Shown here: piece after piece, positions 1-4,807 of the stretch
Numbering within the stretch: position 1 is the first letter of the stretch
Layout: each line of letters opens with the position of its first letter
NCBI GenBank assembly: GCA_002428205.1
Contig: DIUH01000068.1
Location: 1-5,088, forward strand
Length of the DNA stretch: 5,088 nt
Direction: 5' to 3'
Origin: Planctomycetaceae bacterium UBA6163
GTDB taxonomy: Bacteria > Planctomycetota > Planctomycetia > Pirellulales > Pirellulaceae
Program-made: the position numbers and the translations under genes
Notes under the pieces: model-generated
What the model was told of the DNA's origin: nothing
Database searches by the model: none
The model's input: the letters and a program-made list of their open reading frames with translations, nothing else

Positions 1-407
1 CGGCGACCAACATCATTCCGACGACGACCGGTGCGGCCAAAGCGGTCGCGCTTGTGATTCCGGAATTGAAGGGCAAACTGACCGGGATCGCGATGCGAGT
101 TCCCGTGCCGACCGGCAGCGTGGTCGACTTGACGGTCAACCTCAGCAAGGAAGTTGACGTCGAAATGATCAACGCCGCGATGAAGGCCGCAGCCGAAGGC
201 CCACTCAAGGGCATCCTCTGCTACACCACCGATCCGATCGTCAGCAGCGACGTGATCACCGATCCGCACAGCAGCATTTTCGCAGCCGACTTCACACAAG
301 TGCTCGGCGGCAAAGGCAAGTTTGCCAAAGTCGTCAGCTGGTATGACAACGAATGGGGTTACAGCTGCCGCACGGCCGACTTGGTCGCCAAGTTGGGCAA
401 CATGTAG
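1..407 (+). CDS. gap: Glyceraldehyde-3-phosphate dehydrogenase, C-terminal part (5' end outside the window)
   Basis: This is the last 134 codons of a phosphorylating GAPDH, the glycolytic and gluconeogenic cytosolic enzyme that converts glyceraldehyde-3-phosphate, phosphate and NAD(P) to 1,3-bisphosphoglycerate. The reading frame enters at base 3 and is open to the TAG at 405-407; the true start lies upstream. Visible family motifs are NIIPTTTGAAKAV (phosphate-binding TGAAKAV segment), KLTGIAMRVPVPTGSVVDLT (containing the conserved substrate-contacting Arg), the AAAEGPLKGIL helix-strand segment, and KVVSWYDNEWGYS near the C-terminus, whose Asn and Tyr lie close to the nicotinamide. The catalytic Cys and His of the family sit upstream of this fragment and cannot be checked. 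About 134 residues is what should remain after them in a protein of about 335 residues. WYDNEWGY is the usual bacterial/class I form. A strong terminator follows, so gap is the last gene of its transcript. The family call is essentially certain; coenzyme preference cannot be read from this part. Confidence 0.97.
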   Translation, partial: ATNIIPTTTGAAKAVALVIPELKGKLTGIAMRVPVPTGSVVDLTVNLSKEVDVEMINAAMKAAAEGPLKGILCYTTDPIVSSDVITDPHSSIFAADFTQVLGGKGKFAKVVSWYDNEWGYSCRTADLVAKLGNM

Positions 408-457
408 TTTTCACGAGAGTCGCTTCTGCGGCGATTCTCGACAATCCAGAAGCGATC

Positions 458-491
458 AAACCGCTCGACAGCAATGCCGAGCGGTTTTTTT
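458..491 (+). terminator. Intrinsic terminator after gap
   Basis: Bases 458-467 (AAACCGCTCG) and 478-487 (CGAGCGGTTT) form a perfect 10-bp stem around a 10-nt loop, and a run of seven T spans 485-491. It lies 50 bases after the gap stop codon. Read on the minus strand the same hairpin is followed by only three T, about 45 bases beyond the stop of the small membrane gene at 532-792, so it may also help end that transcript, but less efficiently. Confidence 0.93.
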
Positions 492-531
492 GTTGGTTGG
501 CGGTTGTTTGATGCGATAGGCAGTTCAGGGC

Positions 532-792
532 TCAGCCGCCACCGCGATTCCAACGCTGGGGCAGCGTGAACGCATACAACACAACGACCGCACCGATGCT
601 CATCGCTGCCCACGGGATCCATTCGTCCGGCTTGACGACTTTGGTTGTTTTGCCCGGCTTTGCCGTCGGGTCCATAAAGTCGGTTGGAGTCGATTCGGCG
701 GCGGAGTAAATCGTAGCGCTGTCAATTAACAGCGTTTCGACTCCGACGATGATCAACATGGCGCCAATCGCCAGGAAAAATGCTCGCCACAC
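532..792 (-). CDS. Small hypothetical membrane protein with two predicted transmembrane segments
   Basis: I do not recognise this family. The 86-residue product has a hydrophobic segment at about residues 5-23 (AFFLAIGAMLIIVGVETLL), a polar loop at about 24-58 rich in Thr, Pro and Lys, and a second hydrophobic segment at about 59-75 (WIPWAAMSIGAVVVLYAF region), ending in a short basic tail QRWNRGGG. The start is GTG at 792-790; GAGG (plus-strand CCTC at 802-805) lies 9 bases ahead of it and supports this choice. The stop is TGA at 534-532. By the layout it is probably an inner-membrane hairpin with both ends on the same side; the basic C-terminus suggests the cytoplasm. It is convergent with gap and divergent from yjbQ, so it appears to be a single-gene unit. 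The Shine-Dalgarno sequence and the coherent membrane topology make a real gene likely, but no function can be given. Confidence 0.72.
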   Translation of the reverse strand: MWRAFFLAIGAMLIIVGVETLLIDSATIYSAAESTPTDFMDPTAKPGKTTKVVKPDEWIPWAAMSIGAVVVLYAFTLPQRWNRGGG

Positions 793-1019
793 GGCTGCGA
801 TCCTCAGTTGGGTTCCGAAACTCGGATCGGAAAGGGACGAAAAGCAATCGCCGATTGTGAACCGGTTTGATCGTTGTCGGCGTTTTGGCGCTGCTCGATT
901 CAGTCGCCGTCAATCGCGTGACACAAACGGACCGATCGGCTTCGTCGGAGCGATCGCTTTAATCGAAATTTTGTGGTTCAATCGGCGGTGGTAAACCCAA
1001 CCTTTAACTCGGAAATAAC
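793..1019. other. Divergent intergenic region between the small membrane gene and yjbQ
   Basis: This 227-base stretch separates two genes transcribed away from each other, so it should hold promoters for both. Two CGATCG palindromes lie at 933-938 and 951-956, the second inside GCGATCGC at 950-957. I see no -35/-10 pair good enough to call and no hairpin followed by a T run. Frames that cross it on either strand are shadows: they overlap the supported genes and have no recognisable protein character. Confidence 0.5.
802..805 (-). promoter_or_regulatory. Shine-Dalgarno site of the small membrane gene
   Basis: Minus-strand GAGG sits 9 bases before the GTG start at 792. It is the main support for a GTG rather than an internal ATG start. 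Confidence 0.55.
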
Positions 1020-1442
1020 ATGTGGATTCAACGAACAATCAATATGCCCGCCCAGCGAAGGGGTTACCACTTGATCACCGATGCGGTCGTGCGCCAGATT
1101 CCTGAGATCAAATCGATCCGCATCGGCCTGTTTCACCTGTTTATCCAGCACACCAGCGCATCGCTGACGATCAACGAAAACGCCGATCCCGATGTTCGAA
1201 CCGATTTTGAAACCGCGATGAACCACGCGGTCCCGGAATCGTTGCCTTACGTTCACACGATCGAAGGCCCCGACGACATGCCGGCGCACGTAAAGGCATC
1301 GATGCTCGGGGCAAGCGTTTCGATTCCGATCAGCCAAGGGAAGTTGGCACTGGGAACCTGGCAAGGGATTTACCTGTGCGAACACCGCGATGCCGCTACG
1401 CCAAGAAACCTGATCGCAACAATCCAGGGAAATTCCGCTTAG
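1020..1442 (+). CDS. yjbQ: YjbQ family protein (UPF0047), possible secondary thiamine-phosphate synthase
   Basis: The complete 140-residue protein matches the usual length and motif order of the YjbQ/UPF0047 family. HTSASLTINENADPDVRTD at residues 44-62 carries the conserved His and Asn-Glu. EGPDDMPAHVK at 82-92 carries the Asp-Asp and the His of the PAH motif; these are thought to line a metal-binding pocket. LGTWQGIYLCEHRD at 111-124 is the family's C-terminal signature. Members are small cytosolic proteins that form compact oligomers; E. coli YjbQ has been reported to have weak thiamine-phosphate synthase activity, but the physiological role is unsettled. The start is ATG at 1020, with a weak GGAA at 1011-1014 five bases ahead. 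The Met at residue 9 is a possible alternative, but WIQRTINM matches the N-terminal strand seen in relatives. No thiamine gene or thiamine riboswitch is visible nearby, so context does not support the enzymatic name. All key residues appear intact. Confidence 0.93.
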   Translation: MWIQRTINMPAQRRGYHLITDAVVRQIPEIKSIRIGLFHLFIQHTSASLTINENADPDVRTDFETAMNHAVPESLPYVHTIEGPDDMPAHVKASMLGASVSIPISQGKLALGTWQGIYLCEHRDAATPRNLIATIQGNSA

Positions 1443-1574
1443 TTTCTTGGCGGTATGCGTCTGGGATTGTTTAGGCCGATACATCTATTGGCAGGCACCG
1501 ATCAATTTTGCAAAGTTGGGCTGTCAACCACATTCGTTGCTTTGATAGATGAACGGCATAAGCGACAAAACCCT

Positions 1575-1581
1575 GGATGAG
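1575..1581 (+). promoter_or_regulatory. Possible Shine-Dalgarno site for the TTG start of the PAP2 gene
   Basis: GGATGAG lies 8 bases before TTG at 1590. None of the ATG alternatives (1608, 1692, 1713) has a comparable purine run, so this is the only sequence-level support for the longest form. The rarity of TTG starts keeps confidence low. Confidence 0.35.
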
Positions 1582-1589
1582 TTTCACAA

Positions 1590-2468
1590 TTGAGTACTCG
1601 ACCGGCTATGCAAACGAGAATCGACCTAGTGAAACGATCGGATCAGCCCGAAGCCAATTTGGGTTGTGAGCGGCGGTCTTCATCGTTACCGATGCCATTG
1701 GTTAACCGTGCCATGTCGCTGGACTTGCATAGACGCCCTGGATTGTTACTTTGGGCGGTAGTCTTCGCCGCGTTTTCGGTGCCACTGGCGACGCTGGTCG
1801 ACATCCCACTGGCAAGATGGTTTCAGGAAGATCCCTTGCCCGGCGATTTTGTGCGGACGCTGGAATTGATCCGTTTCTATGCCCACGGAAGCGGTGTTTT
1901 CTTTATTTTTCTAGCACTCTTCTTACTAGCACCCGAAAAACGATCGTTGTTGCCGCGATTAGTGGCGATGGTCGCAGGTGCCAGCGCCATATCAACGATC
2001 AGCAAGATGTTTGTTCTGCGTTTACGACCATCGCAGATCAACCTTGAATTAGCGACGGTCGAATCGGCTTGGTGGTGGCGATTCGATTGGTCGCTAGAGC
2101 ATGTGGCAATGTTCGATGCCAGCGCGCGATCATTTCCTAGTGGAAACATGGCGACGGCAGTGGCATTAACGATCGGCCTTTGTCTAGCCACACCCCGAGG
2201 CAGATGGTTATTCACCATGTTCTGCGGGTTGACCATCATGCAACGCCTGCACTCCGGAGCTCACTTTTTTAGCGACGTTGTGGGCGGGGCGGCGTTCGGA
2301 CTGCTGTGGAGTTACTGCTGTCTTCATCCGAAACTTCTCGGATCTCTGTTCGACAAACTCGAAGCGGCAGAGGAAGCACCCCGTCGAACTGAAACGGACC
2401 CGGAATCGATGCCGATTGGCGACCGAATCGATCAAGGCGAGAGGGTTGAAACGCGAAAGGCCGCCTAA
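1590..2468 (+). CDS. PAP2-superfamily membrane phosphatase with an altered PSGH motif (PSGN)
   Basis: This is a 292-codon integral membrane protein of the PAP2 (type 2 phosphatidic acid phosphatase) superfamily, which removes phosphate from lipid phosphates such as phosphatidate, phosphatidylglycerol-phosphate or undecaprenyl diphosphate. Motif C1 is K139-x6-R146-P147. C2 is P183-S184-G185-N186 where the family has PSGH. C3 is R219-x5-H225-x3-D229, complete with the nucleophile His and its Asp partner. Likely membrane segments are at about 51-75, 101-114, 120-140, 187-201, 206-220 and 229-246. Residues 249-292 form a charged, probably cytoplasmic tail. The start is uncertain. TTG at 1590 gives the longest frame and has GGATGAG (1575-1581) eight bases ahead. 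ATG at 1608, 1692 or 1713 is possible, and the last begins just before the first membrane segment and would still retain every motif. The nearest upstream gene, yjbQ, is 147 bases away. The substrate cannot be predicted, and the missing C2 His makes normal activity doubtful. Confidence 0.88.
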   Translation: MSTRPAMQTRIDLVKRSDQPEANLGCERRSSSLPMPLVNRAMSLDLHRRPGLLLWAVVFAAFSVPLATLVDIPLARWFQEDPLPGDFVRTLELIRFYAHGSGVFFIFLALFLLAPEKRSLLPRLVAMVAGASAISTISKMFVLRLRPSQINLELATVESAWWWRFDWSLEHVAMFDASARSFPSGNMATAVALTIGLCLATPRGRWLFTMFCGLTIMQRLHSGAHFFSDVVGGAAFGLLWSYCCLHPKLLGSLFDKLEAAEEAPRRTETDPESMPIGDRIDQGERVETRKAA

Positions 2469-2476
2469 AGGCGACC
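2459..2476. terminator. Weak hairpin at the convergent end of the PAP2 and large secreted genes
   Basis: GGCCGCC (2459-2465) and GGCGACC (2470-2476) pair with one mismatch around a TAAA loop that contains the PAP2 stop codon (2466-2468). No T run follows on the plus strand. On the minus strand a short TTT follows, about 70-90 bases beyond the stop of the secreted gene. It could slow polymerase in the 78-base gap between these converging genes, but it falls short of a standard intrinsic terminator. Confidence 0.25.
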
Positions 2477-2546
2477 CTAAGCTTGGTCAATTAGCCAACG
2501 CAGAGGTGTTTTTCCCGGTGAGCAAATCGGCCGAATCGTGTGAGCT

Positions 2547-4457
2547 TTACTGCAATAAGTCATCGCCAGGCGTTGGTATCACGACCCCTGCCTCGGGAGC
2601 GGCAGGGGAAGCAGGTGCACTGGGGCCAGTTCCGCCAGGCTGCGGAGTCGACGCTGTCGGCCCAGCAGGCATGCCAGGGGCCGCCGCAACACCTGGCCCA
2701 CGACCTGATCCGGCCGCAGGATTTGACGCACCAGCCGCCGCAGGGTTACCAGCCGCAGGCATTCCACCAGCAGGAACGACTGCACCTGGACGCGACGCAC
2801 CCGGTTGGCCTGTCGCCGCCGCTGGGATGACTGTCGCAGGTGGCCCGGCCAGCGGATCCAACGGATCTACGGCATCTGGCGAGGCTTCAGCGGTTGCGCT
2901 GGGATCGACCTCAATGCCTGCTAATTTCTTTAAAACATCCGATTGCTTTTTCAATTCGTCGACAAATTTTTTGCGTTCATCAAGCGTCTCGCTGTTGATC
3001 GCCGTCACCACATCACTGACCGTTGTGATCCATGTGTCGAACGCGGCTTTATCGTTTTCGGTCGCAACGACCAGCAAACCGCCTGGTGTTCTGGGAGCCC
3101 CGGCTACCTTCTGTCCGGTCACACCGAACTGGAGTTGTTGCAGTACATAATTGATTTGTCGTCGTCCGGCGATGATCTCCGAAGGTTGCGGTTTTGCCTT
3201 GGGGGCCAGCATGCCGGGACCGTACATGTCGCCGCCACCATACATATCCGCCCCTCCAGCGCCGTACATATCGCTCATTCCATCCATCGCACCGCCGTCT
3301 GGCCCCATCATGCCCCCGGCCATGTCGCCACCCATCGGTCCACCATACATTTCGCCACCGGCACCACCGCCGTATGCGCCCCCCGTCATCGGCGTTTGCA
3401 GGCTCGGCATCGCAGGCTGATCACGAACCGCAACGGGCGGGTCAAGCTTCGCCAGTCGGTCCAGTTCTTGGTCGATCGTTGCGGCGGCACGAGCAGCCCA
3501 GCTGGACAAAATCTTGGTCGGCTCTTTTACCTTCGCTTGTCCCGGTTTCAATTGGCCTATTTTCGCAGCGGCGTAAGCGGCTATCAAACTTGGCTTTTCC
3601 GAGTTCGTGCTAAGTGAAACTAGGGTGTCTGCGGTCTTCGGCGTCACGTTCGGGTTAGCCAAGATATTCAAAATATCGACCGCGTAGCGTTGCAGAAATG
3701 CATGCGCTTCGGGTGAGCGCCCCGCAGGCGGCGAACTCTCTGCCAACTTCAACATCAACCCTGCGATGCCTGCCTTGTAATCTGAATTGGTGATCACACC
3801 CATCGCGACATGGCGTTTCAAACCCTGCAACGCGGCCGCCCGAACTCCGTCCGGGTTGGTTTCAACTTGATAGAGCCTTACCAGCGCTAACAATGCATCG
3901 GCCGCTGGCAGCGGGGGGCGGTTGCTTTGTTGATCAGTGGGCGGGGCATCAACATAAGCCAGCAATAATGTCGCGTTGACTCGCGCCGAAGGATGATAGT
4001 TTCCGGCCGCGACGACTCCGGCACCGCGAACAATCCAGTTGCTGATTACTTTGGCGGCGGGGCTGCGGTTCTTCTGGGCACGATCCAAATCGTCCAGCAA
4101 CGACTGCATCACGGAGCCGTACTCCGCGACATAGGCCGGATCCATCAACTTACCAAACAAATATCTCTGGTAGTAATCCTCGAATGCCTTGTAACCCGCC
4201 CATTGCGGCGATAGGTCAGCCTTAGTCAGCCCTTCGGCTCTAGCCTTTTCCATGCCCGAGACCTTCAACTTTGTCGTCATCTCCGCAGGCAAAGGACGAC
4301 CAACGGCCGCCGGCGCTTGTCCCGAAACATTGCTGGCAACCAGCATTCCGACAGCCAGGATCGCTAGCAAAATCCAGAATCGCAACGCTAGATGGCCACG
4401 CTGGCCAGCGGTCTCAGCAGCAGTTCGTGCCGATGATTTGGCATGTTGGTTCAGCAT
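2547..4457 (-). CDS. Large secreted protein: signal peptide, HEAT-like helical domain, Gly/Met-rich repeat, Pro/Ala-rich tail
   Basis: I do not recognise a named family. The start is set at ATG 4457-4455 because AGAGGGGG (plus strand 4461-4468) lies just ahead of it. The frame is open to ATG 4535, but neither that nor ATG 4514 has a Shine-Dalgarno sequence, and both would put over 45 residues before the hydrophobic core. The 636-residue product has a basic n-region (1-26), a hydrophobic core at 27-41 (FWILLAILAVGMLVA) and a plausible cleavage near SNVSGQA, residues 42-48, so it is probably exported. Residues about 85-340 are helix-rich; HPSARVNATLLLAYVD (155-170) and NPDGVRAAALQGLKRH (201-216) resemble HEAT-type repeat helices. 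Residues 357-416 are a Gly/Met/Tyr-rich repeat. Residues about 425-515 form a second compact part ending in a charged, possibly coiled-coil helix (TLDERKKFVDELKKQSDVLKKL region, 491-512). Residues 518-636 are a Pro/Ala/Gly-rich tail. There is no catalytic motif. It is convergent with the PAP2 gene and divergent from the esterase gene. A structural or scaffold role is a guess. Confidence 0.85.
   Translation of the reverse strand: MLNQHAKSSARTAAETAGQRGHLALRFWILLAILAVGMLVASNVSGQAPAAVGRPLPAEMTTKLKVSGMEKARAEGLTKADLSPQWAGYKAFEDYYQRYLFGKLMDPAYVAEYGSVMQSLLDDLDRAQKNRSPAAKVISNWIVRGAGVVAAGNYHPSARVNATLLLAYVDAPPTDQQSNRPPLPAADALLALVRLYQVETNPDGVRAAALQGLKRHVAMGVITNSDYKAGIAGLMLKLAESSPPAGRSPEAHAFLQRYAVDILNILANPNVTPKTADTLVSLSTNSEKPSLIAAYAAAKIGQLKPGQAKVKEPTKILSSWAARAAATIDQELDRLAKLDPPVAVRDQPAMPSLQTPMTGGAYGGGAGGEMYGGPMGGDMAGGMMGPDGGAMDGMSDMYGAGGADMYGGGDMYGPGMLAPKAKPQPSEIIAGRRQINYVLQQLQFGVTGQKVAGAPRTPGGLLVVATENDKAAFDTWITTVSDVVTAINSETLDERKKFVDELKKQSDVLKKLAGIEVDPSATAEASPDAVDPLDPLAGPPATVIPAAATGQPGASRPGAVVPAGGMPAAGNPAAAGASNPAAGSGRGPGVAAAPGMPAGPTASTPQPGGTGPSAPASPAAPEAGVVIPTPGDDLLQ
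2550..2906 (-). other. Pro/Ala/Gly-rich low-complexity C-terminal tail of the large secreted protein
   Basis: Residues about 518-636 are dominated by Pro, Ala and Gly in short irregular units such as PAAGNPAAAGASNPAAG and PGMPAGPTASTPQPGG, ending in VVIPTPGDDLLQ. Such tails are usually disordered and extended. The reading frame is coding rather than random: it is continuous with the upstream domains and ends cleanly at TAA (2549-2547). The composition is what produces long open shadow frames on the opposite strand here. Confidence 0.75.
2585..2608. repeat. Perfect GC-rich inverted repeat inside the 3' end of the large secreted gene
   Basis: CCCCTGCC (2585-2592) and GGCAGGGG (2601-2608) are perfect reverse complements around an 8-base loop. 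The hairpin is inside the coding region, about 36 bases before the stop on the minus strand. No T run follows in either direction, so it is not an intrinsic terminator. It may be a by-product of the Pro/Ala/Gly codons or may protect the 3' end of the mRNA. Confidence 0.5.
3210..3389 (-). repeat. Degenerate in-frame repeat coding for a Gly/Met/Tyr-rich segment
   Basis: This stretch encodes residues 357-416 of the large secreted protein. Of 60 residues, 25 are Gly, 12 Met and 5 Tyr, and Asp recurs before Met. Four copies of a (E/D)MYG unit are visible, three of them close together in GADMYGGGDMYGPGM. At the DNA level the units are similar but not identical (plus-strand forms such as gtacatgtcgcc, atacatatccgc, gtacatatcgct), so the repeat is old or under selection to diverge. 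It acts as a flexible linker between the helical domain and the second compact domain. Confidence 0.8.
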
Positions 4458-4807
4458 AAGCCCCCTCTGATTGACGCTTTCGTGCAAATTTTCAGCCAAA
4501 TGAGAATGTTTCATGAGGTTGGTTCGATAAGTCACGGTCGATCCGATGTGGATAGCGGGATGAGTTTGCAGAGTTTCGCATTATCTCCGATCGTACCCCA
4601 TAACGTCAAATTCTTTCCTCGCGTTCTGGGTAAGAAGTCGCTGTTTTATTTTTCCAATGATTCCTTACAACCGTTGTCCACTGTTAAACTAGGGGGCTTC
4701 AGGTCTGGCGACTCGGCCGATCTGACACCGCATTTGGTTGGAATAACGACCAAAGCGGCGTAAGTCATCACTTTTCTTTGCCTTCCTCCACCCTCCCTCC
4801 CACGAGC
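4458..4807. other. 350-base divergent intergenic region
   Basis: It separates the large secreted gene (minus) from the esterase gene (plus) and should hold promoters for both. The only element I can support is the Shine-Dalgarno sequence at 4461-4468. One CGATCG palindrome is at 4588-4593. A/T-rich patches occur at about 4600-4690, and a pyrimidine-rich tract (about 4774-4800, CTTCCTCC / CCTCCCTCCC) lies directly before the esterase start. A plus-strand open frame of 106 codons covers much of the gap (4443-4763) but begins inside the 5' end of the minus-strand gene, has no Shine-Dalgarno sequence and no domain-like composition. I see no RNA gene, convincing terminator or promoter pair. Confidence 0.5.
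4461..4468 (-). promoter_or_regulatory. Strong Shine-Dalgarno site that fixes the start of the large secreted gene
   Basis: Minus-strand AGAGGGGG, whose GAGG core ends six bases before ATG 4457. It decides the start 26 codons inside the longest open frame and gives the protein a more normal signal peptide. Confidence 0.8.

Noticed and set aside
749..994. 81-codon plus-strand frame, and a 63-codon minus-strand frame at 722-913, between gap and yjbQ
   Set aside because: Both overlap the better supported small membrane gene or its leader, and both are basic, domain-free translations typical of shadow frames.
978..1484. 168-codon minus-strand open frame opposite yjbQ
   Set aside because: It fully overlaps yjbQ, which is certain from its family motifs. 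The translation is a Cys/His/Arg-rich mixture with no recognisable domain.
1490..1515. Possible sigma-54 promoter (GGCAGGCACC then TTTTGC) before the PAP2 gene
   Set aside because: Spacing between the GG and GC elements is 14 or 18 bases rather than the 10 required, so it does not fit.
1443..1589. Looked for a terminator after yjbQ
   Set aside because: Only a short imperfect inverted repeat (GCCGAT/ATTGGC around 1472-1492) is present, without a T run.
1549..1593. Short upstream frame of 14 codons (MNGISDKTLDEFHN) whose TGA stop overlaps the TTG start of the PAP2 gene
   Set aside because: The overlap would suit translational coupling, but there is no Shine-Dalgarno sequence before its ATG, and a 14-codon frame is expected by chance. 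Not supported without conservation data.
2278..3150. 290-codon plus-strand open frame running from inside the PAP2 gene across the 3' end of the large secreted gene
   Set aside because: Its first part is a frame-shifted reading of the PAP2 gene and its second part is the complement of the Pro/Ala/Gly-rich tail. GC-rich Pro/Ala/Gly codons leave few stops on the other strand. It has no Shine-Dalgarno sequence and no consistent domain character.
4443..4763. 106-codon plus-strand open frame in the divergent gap
   Set aside because: It starts inside the 5' coding region of the minus-strand gene, lacks a Shine-Dalgarno sequence, and its composition shows no hydrophobic core, repeat or motif. It most likely reflects chance in a non-coding region.
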